A stretch of 64,000 bases of DNA from Elusimicrobiota bacterium (GTDB taxonomy: Bacteria; Elusimicrobiota; Elusimicrobia; UBA1565). The notes under the pieces were generated by a model. The model was not told the DNA's origin. It worked only from the letters and a program-made list of their open reading frames with translations, and did not search any database. A program made the position numbers and the translations under genes. Below are positions 40,801 to 49,268 of the stretch, piece after piece (the first letter of the stretch is position 1; each line of letters starts with the position of its first letter). The stretch is from contig JBAZVI010000006.1 of NCBI GenBank assembly GCA_041660925.1, forward strand, positions 62,001 through 126,000. Direction: 5' to 3'.

Positions 40801-43800
40801 GAGCGGCGGCGGGCCGTCCGCGCCGCCGGGCACCGCGTAGGCGGCGCAGGAGGCCGTGCTGAGCAGCAGCGGCCCCGGCGCGGGCCCGCCCCGCAGGTCG
40901 AGCGGGAGGAGCTCGACGTGGAAGCTCGAGAGGACCGTCGGGTGGCTGGAGGAGAGCAGGCAGTAGGCCGAGGAGCTCGACAGCGCCGTGATCCCGGCCG
41001 GCGAACTCGCGGACAGCGTGTAGCCGGCGGCCGACGGGAAGGAGACCGGTCCGGAGAGCGCGAGACTCCCGGTCACCGTGTAGGTCGCCGCGCTCAGGTC
41101 CAGGACCGCCGTCTCCGTCGAGCCGTTGACGAGCGGAAAATAGAGCTCCCGGCGCTGGCCTCCGGGTCCGTAGACGGCCTGGAAGCGGTAGAGCCCCGTC
41201 GCCATCGGCGGAGAGAGGAAGGTCATGCTCGAGCAGTGGAAGCTCTCCACGACGCCGTTGGTCCCGTTGAGCGCCGTGATGTCGGCCGCCGCCGGCAGGT
41301 CCGTCTGCGGTCCGCTCATGTAGATGCCCACCGCCTTGTAGTCCGCCGCGTTCCGGCAGCCGGAGGCCGGCGGGAGGACGAGCTGGAGGCGGACCCTCGA
41401 GGAGTTCGGAGCGAGGGAGACCGTCACGGGCGCGGCGCTCCCGGAGCCCGGGACCGTCGCCAGCTCGGGCGCGGGCGGGACCTTGTCGAAGCCCGCGAGC
41501 GCGGCCGTGACCCTCCAATCCCCCGCCTCCAGCCCCGTCAGCGAGAAGGTGGCCGCGGCGAGGACCGCGGAGGTGGCCAGGCGCACCGTCACGCCCGCGT
41601 GCGCGAAGGTCGCGGGGTCGTAGGCGTCGACGCGCACCGCGAAGCCGGGCAGCCCGTCGCTCCCGCCCAGGCCCCGCGTGTCGCCGGAGACGGAGACCGT
41701 TCCGCCGAGCACGCGGCCCCAGCCCAGCGGCAGGTCCGCGCCGCCGAGGCCCGTCGCGGGGTCGCCGACGTCGCCGGTCGAGAGGACGACGGTCGTCCCC
41801 GTGGAGAGCCAACCCGGAGAGACCGCCTGCACCGTCCAGGTCCCCGGGTCGAGGCCGTAGAGGGTGTAGGTCGCGCTGGTGGGCTGCACGGCCCCGGCCG
41901 GCGGCGGTATGTAGACCGAGGCGTAGGCGCCGGGAGAGCGTCCCCCCTGGGGGATGGCCTGCACCGAGATCCAGGCCCCGGCGGGCGCCGTCGAAGGGAG
42001 GACCGCGCGGCCCGAGACGTTCAGGCGCCGCGGCATGACCAGGTTGAGGTCGCTGCGGCCGCCGTCGGCGAGGTCGACGGCGTAGTAGGTCGTGGTGATG
42101 CCGACCTGGAAGAGGGAGACGTCCAGGTCGTAGCGTCCCGCCGGCAGGGCGAGCGCCGTCCAGGTGCTCGCGGAGCGGCCGGTCGCCTGCGTCCCGTCGT
42201 CGGAGACGGCGCTCCCCGAGGAGTAGTGCAGCGTCCCGAAGGCCTGCCCGCTGAAGCCCGCGTCGTGCGCGTAGACGCTGCCCCAGAACTCGTAGGGGGC
42301 CGGCAGCGGGATGGTGACGCTCATGCGGATGAACGACGGAGAGGGGAGCGCGAGCGTTCCGAGGTCCGTGCCCGGCGCGCTCGCGACCGCGCCGGAAGCC
42401 GTCGTGCTCAGGTACACGCCCTGGCCGAGCGCCGTGGCGAGGGTGGAGGCCGTGACGTTGTACCGACCGCCCGCGCTGAGGCCGTAGACGACGAAGTAGC
42501 CGGTGGAGCTCGCGACGGCGAAGGCGCCCGGGCCGGCGCCGGGACCCTCCGCGCGAACGAAGGCGTCCGCGCCGGCGCTGCCGAGACGCCCGCGGATGGA
42601 GGCGGTGACGGGGACGCGGACCTCGAGGACGCGGGCGTCGGCGCCGGCCGCGCGCAAGCGGAGGTAGTAGCGGCCGGGGTCGGCGTAGCGGCAGAGGACG
42701 CCCGGAGGGCAGACGACCCCGTTCCAGGGCACGGTCTGCGCCGCGGCGGCGCCCATCCCGCTGGCGGCGAGCAGGGGAGGATGATAGGAGGACGGGTCGG
42801 TCGAGAGGACCAGGTCCCAGGGGACGCGCGAGTCGGCGAGCGTGAAGCGCACGTACGCCATGGCTCCGGTGACGCCGACCTGCAGGAGCGCGCTCGTCGC
42901 TCCCGGCAGGAGGGTCCCGGTGTCGATGGAGACTCCCGCGAAGGTCGCGGAGCTGGCGAGGAGCGTGACGTAGCGCGCGGCCTCGGCCGTCGCGTTGAGG
43001 ACGGTGGCCGTGGCGCGGACGACTTCGCCCGAGAGGCCCGTCGTGGAGGTGTAGTAGTAGAAGGGCTGGGAGCTGTCGTCTCCGGGGGCGATGAAGGCGC
43101 CCAGCGTCGGGACGGCTCCGACGAGGAAGAACTGGGCGCTATCGTCGACGGCGAAGCCGCCGGCGTTCTGGACGCCGGCCATGAGCCCCGCGTTGATGGT
43201 CGCGGTCGCGGTCGCGGGGTTCCCGCAGAGGTCCGTGACGCGCAGCTGCATCGTCGGGGAGGTCTGCAAGGGGCCGAGCGCCACCGGCTCATAGGAGGTG
43301 AAGCTCAGCAGTCGGGCGGGGCCGCTCGTGATGTAGATGCTCGGGGAGAGCGCGACCGGGAGCAGCGCGCCGCCCGCACCGCCCTGCGTGCGGAGCTCGA
43401 AGAGCTGGGGCCCGGTCCCCGGGCCGGAGGGCGGGTAGCCGTTGTAGACGAAACGGATCTGTTCGCCCGACTTGAAGCCGTTGGGGGCGCCGTCTTTGAC
43501 CCGGACGACGACCCAGTTGGAGCCGAGCGTCGTGCTGGCGATGCTGGGAGGATTCACGAGGATCTCGCTGGAGCCGGCGACGGTCCAGGCCAGAGAGGTC
43601 GAGAGGATCGTGACGAACCCGAGGTCCGGATCCGTCTTCGGGGTGTAGCCGGCCAGCGGAGTCCAGCCCTCGGGGATGTGGAGGGCGACCATGCCTCCCG
43701 GGCCGATGCCGTCGTTGCCGGTCCCGAAGGTGACCGTGGCGGTGCTCAGGGCGGTGCAGGCGGCGGTGGCCACGGGGGTGATGAAGCCGCCGCCCTGGCC

Positions 43801-46800
43801 GTCGCCGGCGCCGAAGACCAGCCTGCTCGTGCTGAAGGTGAAGGTGGATTCGTGGTTGGCGAGCAGGCCCGTCGGGTTCGAGGAGCGCACGACCGCGTAA
43901 TAGGAGGTTCCCTCCGTCAGCTTCTCATCGCTGAACGGGATGCTCCAGATGACGCTCTTCCCGTTGGGCGGTGAGAGCGTGGATTTCCCGAAGACCGGCG
44001 TCGCCGAGTCGAAGGCCCCGGAGGTCCAGTCATAGAAGAGCATCGCGACGTTGTCGCGGAAGGCGACGTCGACGCGCGCGATGGCGACGTCGTCGGCGGC
44101 GGTCCCCGCGATGCGCCCGCCGAGGGTCGGGACGAAGGCCCCCGGAGGGATGGAGATCCGCACCGTCGGGCTCGTGAAGTTGAAGGAGAAGATCGAGAAG
44201 GTCGAGCTCACGTTGGAGAACTTCGTCCCGTCGGTGGCGTCGTAGGCCCGCATCGAGTAGACGCCGGTCGAGTAGACGATGGCGCCGCCGAGGGTCGCGA
44301 CGCCGGCGGAGAGCGCCTGCGGGGCCGGAAGCGTCTTCGAGGAGGCGGAGAGCGAGTCCACGGCGACGACGTGGGCCGGCGCGGCGTCGATCCGGTTGTA
44401 GAAGCGGTCCACGGCGCGGATGAGGACCGCGAAGGGGACGCCGGAGGTCTGGACGTCGGCGACGCTGGTCTTGCCGCTCGGGGAGCCCGGCAGGGCGTCC
44501 TCGCCGACGAGCAGGATCTGGAGCCGGTCGAAGGCGGTCGGCTGCACGCTGAGCGTCGACATGGCGATGCCGAAGGTCTGGGCGCCGGAGGCGCTGAGCG
44601 TCGTGGTTCGCGGGTTGGGCTCCGCGCGGCGCAGCACCACGTCGTAGGTGGTCGTGCCGTTGACGAGGGTCCGCACCCCCAGGCCCGTGGCGAAGATGTC
44701 GCTCGACCCGATGCTCACCGGGGCGCTGTAGTTGCGCACCATGCCGAAAGCGTCGGAGACCGCCTGGACGGTCACGGTGAAGGTCGACCCGGCGGTCTGG
44801 AGGTCGGGGGGGCCGCTCTTCCCGGACCATTCCGTGAAGGTCTCTCCGGGAGCGACGACGACGAGCTTGGGCAGGAAGTTCCAGTTGACGTTCTCCCCCC
44901 CGTCGATCGTGAGACCGTCGTTGGCCTGTACCGTGGCGCCGGTGGGGGCGCTCGAGTAGGAGACGTCGACGCTGCTCACCGTCGAGACCGAGACGACCTG
45001 GAGGTTCCAGCGGGCGCCCGGCGCGCTGCAGCGCAGGCGCAGGCGCGTCGTCGGAGCGCCGCCGTTCGCGCGGAAGTCATAGATGCGGTGCATCCCGGAG
45101 GGGACGAAGTAGACGAGGCCGCTGGGCCGGTCGGCGGTGAAGACCGCGGCGTCGAACTGGGAGGCGAAGGCCATCGTGGTCACCGAGACCTGGAGGCCGT
45201 TGAAGACCGGGTGGTTGGCGTCGGTGAAGGTCTGCCGCGTGAAGGCCGCCGGGTTGACGAAGGCCACCGTGCTCGCCGCGGCTTCGAAGAGGGCCAAGCC
45301 GCCGACCCAGTTGCGATAGAGGTCGATGCGCGCGACGCCCCCGTTGAGGGTCCCGGCGGTCATCACCAGGTCGTCGTAGAGCGTGAGGCCCGCCCCCGCG
45401 ACGCGCACGACGCTCGCGGAGGCGACCTCGTAGCGCCAGAGCTTGTCGCCGGCGCGCAGCTCCAGGCGCTGCTCGACGGGACCCGTCATGCGCAGAGTCG
45501 AGGTCGTGTCCGCCGTGAGGTCGACGACGCCGCCGCTGTTGACGAAGTCCCCCTGGACCTCGATGGTCGGCGTGAAGCTCGAGCGCAGGGTCCCTTTCTC
45601 GAGGATGAGGTGCCCCGTGACCTGGACCGTCGAGAGCTTGAAGGAGTCGGTGACGCTCGCGGGGCTGAAGCGGAGGTTGCGCAGCGGACCGGTGGAGATG
45701 GACATCGCGCGGTCCGTGCCTCCGCCCTCGAAGACGATCCAGGAGGCGGCGTTGGAGAGGTACTTCGTCCCGGTCGGGGCGAAAAGCAGGTCCGAGGCGC
45801 CGCGGAGCGTGATCGTGCTCGAAAGGGCGCTGAGGAGCGCGCCGGAGAGCACGCTGAGGTTCCCGTCGCCGATGTTCAGGGCGCCCAAAAGCGTCGCGCG
45901 AGTGGACAAGAGGACCTGGGCGCTGACCGTGCTCCCGGCCGAGACGTAGATCGGGCTGGACCACTTCACGACGTGCCCCGCGGAACCGACGTAGTCGGCG
46001 CCCGCCGTGTCCCAGAGCGCGCTCGAGCCGTAGAGGTTGAAGACGCCCGCTCCGCCGTCGAAGCGCGTCCCGGGCGACACCGTGAAGTTCCGCCGCAGCG
46101 CCACGGTGCTCGCGAGCAGGACGCCCGCGCCCGTGTTCGCCGCGACGAGGCTGTCGAGCGCGTCGCCGGCGCGCAGGGCGAGGGTCTGCAGGGCGGTCCC
46201 GTTGAGGGTCACGGTGGAAGCGTTGGCCGCCGTGGACGAGGAGCCCAGGTTGCGGAAATCGCCGCCGACATGCACGGACATCGTCGAGAAGTCCAGGATC
46301 CCGCGCGCGACGATGAGGTTCCCTTCGACGCTGACGGAGCTGACCAGCCGCACGGACAGGGCGTTCGAAGAGATGAAGTTCTGGAACGAGGTCCCCGGCA
46401 GCAGCGAGACCGTCTGGACCGCGCTGCCGTCGAAGACGAGCGTGCTGCCCGCCACCGACAGCGTCCCTCCCATCTGCGTAAAGTGCCCCCGGACGCTGTG
46501 TGAGAGCCCGTCGAGGTCGAGGGTTCCGGTGGAGAGCGTCAGGTTCCCGGTGACCGTCACGGGGACGCGCAGGAGGAGACTCCCCGCGGCCTTGGCCAAC
46601 TGGAGGTTCGGAAGACTCCCTCCCGCGTAGTAGTTCTGGTCGCCGCTCGCCGCGATGAACGAAAGCGTGCTCCCCGGCGCGTTGAAGGTCCCGTAGTTCT
46701 GCCAGTCCCCGTAGACATTGAGGCGTACCGCCGCGCCGTTGAGCGAGGTGCCGGTGTCGACGAGGACCTGTCCGACGACGCTCATCGAGGAGCCCCCCGG

Positions 46801-48495
46801 GATGAGGGCGCCGAAGGGGTTGCTGATGCGCAGGTCGCTGAGCCTCGGGAGCGACAGGGTCTGCAGCTGCGAGCCGCCGAGGAGCGTGAGATGTCCGGCG
46901 GCGAAGTCGATCTTGCCCAGCGCGGTGAGGCTCCCGCTGCTCCAGAACACCGTGGGGGACGGGAAGCTGATGGTGGACCCGGCCTGGGCGGTGATGTTGC
47001 CGCGCAGCGCGAGGTCGCTGACCACCGTCACCTGGGCGCCGGCGAGCGCGTTGAAATGATAGAGCGTCGAGCCGGTGAGAAGCGTCGCGGTCTGCGGCAC
47101 GGGCCCCGTGAAGGTGACGCTGCCGCTGTTGAGGTCGAAGCGCCCTCCGGTCTGCTGGAGGTCGCCGCCCAGCAGCAGCGGGAGGTTCGCGTTCATCGTC
47201 ACCGTCCCGTTCTGGACGAGGAAGCGCCCGCTGACCGTCATGTTCGTCGTCACGCGGAGGTTCCCTGCGTACGAGGGCCTCAGGGTCACGGATCCGACCG
47301 TGACCGCCGGCGGGACGTCCCAGAAGCAGCCGTACGTCGGGTTCGTGGAGCCGAAGACGACGTGTTCGCCGCTCTGGGGGCTGATGTAGCCGCTCCAGTT
47401 GAGGGTGTTCCGGCAGGTCGAGCCTTCGCCCGCGTCGCCGGTCCAGATCTTGGGCTCCATGACGACGAGCCCCGGTCCCGTCGGCGCCGTGCCGAAGCCG
47501 GCGCCCGTTCCGCCGTTGCCGGACGCCGAGGAGATGCGCACGCGGGCGTAGTTCTCGCCGGTGACGCGGACGGCCACGCGCCCGCCGGAGCCGCCCCCGC
47601 CGCCGAAGTTCGTCCCGTTGGCGCCGTTGCCTCCCAGGACGGTCATGGTCCCTGTCCCGAGGAGGTAGGAGGTCTTCACGTTGATGGTGCCGCCGGCGCC
47701 GCCGCCGCCGCCGCCGAGACAGCCGGTCGTCCCCGAGTTCCCGTCGGCGGCGATGTAGCCGTTGAGCGTCGCCGAGGTCGCATCGATGCGCACGACTCCG
47801 CCCCCGGCGCCCCCGTAGCAGGGCGCCAGCGCGCCGCCGCCGCCGCTGCCGTGGTCGTAGGGGTCGAAGAGGTCGTCGTAGAGGTTGCCTCCGGTGTGCC
47901 CGCTTCCGTAGCCGATGCCGCCGTACTGCGCGTGCCCGCCGCCGTCGGCGCCGTTGGTCGTGCCGAACCCGGAGCCGGGTCCCGAGCCCGACTGGACGGC
48001 GAAGCCGCCGCCGTAGCCCTTCCCGCTCACCGAGACCGTCGAGCCCAGCTGCATGACGAAGACGTCGGCCTGGATGCGCACCGTGGCGCTGGAGAGCGCC
48101 AGAGGCCCGGTATGCGTGACGAGCCCGCCGTTCTCGACGGTGAGGTTCGCGACCGAGACGGGCGCGGTCGTCTCGAAGAGGAGGGTCGCCTTGTTGCGGA
48201 CGTTCATCGTCGGCGTCGCGATGATCCCCGTCGAAAGGCGGAGCGTGGCCGCCGACGCGCCGCTGCCGAGGTTCAGCAGGTTCACGCTGATCGCCGGAGA
48301 GCTCGCGTCGACGTAGACGCTCCCCGAGGGGATGAGGACGTCGTCGGCAGGCCCGGGCGTCCCGCTGGGCGTCCAGTTGTCCGGGGTGTACCAGTTGATG
48401 TCGCCGGCCGCGCCGTTCCACAGATAGAACGTCGCCCGCGCACTCGAAGGGAGGGCGAGCAGCGTGAGTGCTGCGACCGCGGCATATCGCCCCAT
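37840..48495 (-). CDS. Giant exported surface protein 1 (3551 residues)
   Basis: From ATG 48495, a signal peptide (MGRYAAVAALTLLALPSSARA) is followed by FYLWNGAAGDINWYTPDNW, typical of autotransporter-like beta-helices. Residues 160-345 are glycine-rich; 345-1130 are about a dozen repeated units of the type STLVFDGSAVQTVSLLPG. Ig/Big-like domains (about 1200-1900) and many CnaB/carboxypeptidase-regulatory-like repeats (about 1950-3200) follow. The last 130 residues form an FlgD/T9SS-like C-terminal domain: FNFPNPFDLG, IFNVAGERVRR, PWDGRNDAGREVASGVYI, FFKMALVK. It should be a long surface adhesin or sheath fibre, exported with the PorV-like partner coupled downstream. Alternative starts at 48555 (ATG) or 48702 (GTG) exist; ATG 48495 gives the cleanest signal peptide. 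Confidence 0.8.
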   Translation of the reverse strand: MGRYAAVAALTLLALPSSARATFYLWNGAAGDINWYTPDNWTPSGTPGPADDVLIPSGSVYVDASSPAISVNLLNLGSGASAATLRLSTGIIATPTMNVRNKATLLFETTAPVSVANLTVENGGLVTHTGPLALSSATVRIQADVFVMQLGSTVSVSGKGYGGGFAVQSGSGPGSGFGTTNGADGGGHAQYGGIGYGSGHTGGNLYDDLFDPYDHGSGGGGALAPCYGGAGGGVVRIDATSATLNGYIAADGNSGTTGCLGGGGGGAGGTINVKTSYLLGTGTMTVLGGNGANGTNFGGGGGSGGRVAVRVTGENYARVRISSASGNGGTGAGFGTAPTGPGLVVMEPKIWTGDAGEGSTCRNTLNWSGYISPQSGEHVVFGSTNPTYGCFWDVPPAVTVGSVTLRPSYAGNLRVTTNMTVSGRFLVQNGTVTMNANLPLLLGGDLQQTGGRFDLNSGSVTFTGPVPQTATLLTGSTLYHFNALAGAQVTVVSDLALRGNITAQAGSTISFPSPTVFWSSGSLTALGKIDFAAGHLTLLGGSQLQTLSLPRLSDLRISNPFGALIPGGSSMSVVGQVLVDTGTSLNGAAVRLNVYGDWQNYGTFNAPGSTLSFIAASGDQNYYAGGSLPNLQLAKAAGSLLLRVPVTVTGNLTLSTGTLDLDGLSHSVRGHFTQMGGTLSVAGSTLVFDGSAVQTVSLLPGTSFQNFISSNALSVRLVSSVSVEGNLIVARGILDFSTMSVHVGGDFRNLGSSSTAANASTVTLNGTALQTLALRAGDALDSLVAANTGAGVLLASTVALRRNFTVSPGTRFDGGAGVFNLYGSSALWDTAGADYVGSAGHVVKWSSPIYVSAGSTVSAQVLLSTRATLLGALNIGDGNLSVLSGALLSALSSTITLRGASDLLFAPTGTKYLSNAASWIVFEGGGTDRAMSISTGPLRNLRFSPASVTDSFKLSTVQVTGHLILEKGTLRSSFTPTIEVQGDFVNSGGVVDLTADTTSTLRMTGPVEQRLELRAGDKLWRYEVASASVVRVAGAGLTLYDDLVMTAGTLNGGVARIDLYRNWVGGLALFEAAASTVAFVNPAAFTRQTFTDANHPVFNGLQVSVTTMAFASQFDAAVFTADRPSGLVYFVPSGMHRIYDFRANGGAPTTRLRLRCSAPGARWNLQVVSVSTVSSVDVSYSSAPTGATVQANDGLTIDGGENVNWNFLPKLVVVAPGETFTEWSGKSGPPDLQTAGSTFTVTVQAVSDAFGMVRNYSAPVSIGSSDIFATGLGVRTLVNGTTTYDVVLRRAEPNPRTTTLSASGAQTFGIAMSTLSVQPTAFDRLQILLVGEDALPGSPSGKTSVADVQTSGVPFAVLIRAVDRFYNRIDAAPAHVVAVDSLSASSKTLPAPQALSAGVATLGGAIVYSTGVYSMRAYDATDGTKFSNVSSTFSIFSFNFTSPTVRISIPPGAFVPTLGGRIAGTAADDVAIARVDVAFRDNVAMLFYDWTSGAFDSATPVFGKSTLSPPNGKSVIWSIPFSDEKLTEGTSYYAVVRSSNPTGLLANHESTFTFSTSRLVFGAGDGQGGGFITPVATAACTALSTATVTFGTGNDGIGPGGMVALHIPEGWTPLAGYTPKTDPDLGFVTILSTSLAWTVAGSSEILVNPPSIASTTLGSNWVVVRVKDGAPNGFKSGEQIRFVYNGYPPSGPGTGPQLFELRTQGGAGGALLPVALSPSIYITSGPARLLSFTSYEPVALGPLQTSPTMQLRVTDLCGNPATATATINAGLMAGVQNAGGFAVDDSAQFFLVGAVPTLGAFIAPGDDSSQPFYYYTSTTGLSGEVVRATATVLNATAEAARYVTLLASSATFAGVSIDTGTLLPGATSALLQVGVTGAMAYVRFTLADSRVPWDLVLSTDPSSYHPPLLAASGMGAAAAQTVPWNGVVCPPGVLCRYADPGRYYLRLRAAGADARVLEVRVPVTASIRGRLGSAGADAFVRAEGPGAGPGAFAVASSTGYFVVYGLSAGGRYNVTASTLATALGQGVYLSTTASGAVASAPGTDLGTLALPSPSFIRMSVTIPLPAPYEFWGSVYAHDAGFSGQAFGTLHYSSGSAVSDDGTQATGRSASTWTALALPAGRYDLDVSLFQVGITTTYYAVDLADGGRSDLNLVMPRRLNVSGRAVLPSTAPAGAWISVQAIPQGGRSPGAYASVYIPPPAGAVQPTSATYTLYGLDPGTWTVQAVSPGWLSTGTTVVLSTGDVGDPATGLGGADLPLGWGRVLGGTVSVSGDTRGLGGSDGLPGFAVRVDAYDPATFAHAGVTVRLATSAVLAAATFSLTGLEAGDWRVTAALAGFDKVPPAPELATVPGSGSAAPVTVSLAPNSSRVRLQLVLPPASGCRNAADYKAVGIYMSGPQTDLPAAADITALNGTNGVVESFHCSSMTFLSPPMATGLYRFQAVYGPGGQRRELYFPLVNGSTETAVLDLSAATYTVTGSLALSGPVSFPSAAGYTLSASSPAGITALSSSSAYCLLSSSHPTVLSSFHVELLPLDLRGGPAPGPLLLSTASCAAYAVPGGADGPPPLLAYAAAVGADGSFRFDGVPAGSYLLRTPRELDGRADDGEELADASRTVEVKGPTSVQVPVGVGSRVSGLVTLPYSVAPGRPVTVRLLDSAGRTARSILAQFNGERSASFSFERVGDGDYTLAAEDTGWPRGYAARPAAVRVRGADMEDLQVSLVLAGSVRGRVAVELRKADGTREFVLVGAGNRSLLPVGLSLQAVAVPWVDGGYFPALSEDCGGSACSAVAIDANGQFLIPGVLPGLYDVEAAAPAGSADGALSLVGDSLSGIEVREGQSVDAGTLRLRSSLALAGKVRDASTGAPLPNIRVLARPTVSVPGQTTARRAAPETTSASDGSYALEGLDPAVRFYDVVAAPRGEGQPGDYVPGYAQKIAAAVDLVSTGTVDFSLQAAPYSLSGRVVGTAGLPLKASLGDGTAPGAAVYVQKQGAIPLEGALADVSVRTDDLGFFAVPGLSSGVYRVVFSALGFATLSRTVNLSAGSLDLGTVTLGLGATLSGSLLKSDGSVIGEDEVVSILAATAGTDDVLSGTLAQDPNTRAVTGYRIGGFRGNTPYRILLLGRDGQTAVPVEAGSVVFSDTTTERSLDLVLRPSRPLVSAKSRRSGGDFLIDFMLSSPLRSRTGVDEDLSLLVATVAAAGSFLDGEISADRRRVSVTYRPGVSESSFTIRLRGYSAEPDPETLSVSDPGYLQVATFTFYAGVDGYNRANIPNATGGTLALEADPARVRLPRGAFFVDSSSSVQVSIQRSDTNLGASGTRVSAHGAAAYPEGLRAALAAVPPSVRALSAFYEILLPLGLRTALARPAQLTVQYSSAANVSSLNLYWYNPAANSYVLQQDVTGAAPVLDAANRTYTININHFSTFVLFESGVAVITGSAYSGGDLTAFNFPNPFDLGSKDVTPIHGNVGQSEFLGVRGTMLRIAVPPDSGGEGVVNIFNVAGERVRRIELGALAGGQFYYRPWDGRNDAGREVASGVYIAQVKVGKKAAFFKMALVK

Positions 48496-48498
48496 TCG
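48467..48498. repeat. Inverted repeat, left copy, over the start of giant gene 1
   Basis: 32 bases containing the ATG of giant gene 1. Its reverse complement recurs at 48748-48779 with one mismatch. Confidence 0.75.
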
Positions 48499-48601
48499 GC
48501 CGAGCGCGTTTGTCCAGGCGAGACGAGGAGCGAGAAGCGAGCATGCTCTCCGCATGTGAGCGCCGAGCGACGCGGTCACAGCCCAAACGCGCTCGGCCCC
48601 G

Positions 48602-48646
48602 ATCCTGGGAGTCTCGCGGGACATCGCCGCGAGACTATGCAGGATG
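48602..48646. repeat. Long nested hairpin between the inverted repeats
   Basis: ATCCT/AGGAT outer and GTCTCGCGG/CCGCGAGAC inner pairs around GACATCG. A 15-bp pair, GGCCGAGCGCGTTTG at 48498-48512 with its reverse complement at 48584-48598, and CATAGT/ACTATG at 48690-48706 lie in the same spacer. Confidence 0.6.
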
Positions 48647-48747
48647 GGGAGGCCCGGACCTGGCCGGCTGCGTCGTTGCTCCTCACTCACATAGTTACCC
48701 ACTATGCTCGCTCGTCGCGCCTAGCCCCCGGCACACCCCCGGGCCTC

Positions 48748-48779
48748 CGAATGGGGCGATATGCCGCGGTCTCAGCACT
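48748..48779. repeat. Inverted repeat, right copy, next to the cNMP gene end
   Basis: Matches the reverse strand of 48467-48498 at 31 of 32 positions. It begins 18 bases from the stop of the cyclic-nucleotide-binding gene and encodes, on the plus strand, MGRYAAV as in the giant protein's start. Confidence 0.75.
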
Positions 48780-48797
48780 GGCAGAACGGCGAGGCGG

Positions 48798-49253
48798 CTA
48801 TTCCTCATGGCTGGACATGAACCTCCTCCTCTCGGCGGTCTTCTTCATCTCGTCGGCGAAGCCGGGGTTCTGGCGGAGCACCGACTGGAAGTCCGCCGCC
48901 AGGAGCACGAAGAAGCGGCTCTCCTCCTCGCAGCGGATCGTGGCCGTCCGTTTGTCCTTCGCGAGCAGGGCCATCTCGCCGAAGAAGTCTCCGGCCTTGA
49001 GCTCCGCGACCGACTTCGAGAAGAGGAAGCCCTTCCTCACCCGCACGCTCACCCGTCCCGCGCGGAGGATGTAGAGGGCGTCGCCGACGTCTCCCTGAGA
49101 GAACACCGTCGTCCCCTTCACCCCGCGGTAGAGCATGATGTAGGGGAGGATCTTCTCCAGCTGCCCGATCGTGAGCGCCGCGAAGAAGTCCACCCGGCGC
49201 AGCGCCCGCGCGAGCTCCCCGTAGTCCTCCGGCGTCATCGTCACCTTCTCCAT
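48798..49253 (-). CDS. Stand-alone cyclic-nucleotide-binding domain protein
   Basis: A 151-residue cytoplasmic protein made of one Crp/cNMP-binding domain: the beta-roll strands TTVFSQGDVGDALYILRAGR, then AGDFFGEMALLAKDKRTATI, which holds the phosphate-binding cassette (GE-x-AL with a following R-T-A). A helical extension (NPGFADEMKKTAERRR) ends the protein. There is no DNA-binding or kinase domain, so it must act through a partner. The start ATG 49253 lies 15 bases after the barrel gene's stop with GGGGGGAT upstream. It is the last gene of the riboswitch-controlled operon. The nucleotide bound (cAMP, cGMP or none) is unknown. Confidence 0.82.
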   Translation of the reverse strand: MEKVTMTPEDYGELARALRRVDFFAALTIGQLEKILPYIMLYRGVKGTTVFSQGDVGDALYILRAGRVSVRVRKGFLFSKSVAELKAGDFFGEMALLAKDKRTATIRCEEESRFFVLLAADFQSVLRQNPGFADEMKKTAERRRFMSSHEE

Positions 49254-49268
49254 ATCCCCCCCGTGCGC

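Noticed and set aside
38119..43974. A 1951-residue open frame antisense to giant gene 1
   Set aside because: It is the complementary shadow of a GC-rich coding frame: charged, Arg/Gly/Asp-biased, with no signal peptide, domain or ribosome site.
48496..48702. GTG 48702 as start of giant gene 1
   Set aside because: The added 69 residues have no signal-peptide character and translate the palindromic leader; a clean signal peptide begins at ATG 48495.
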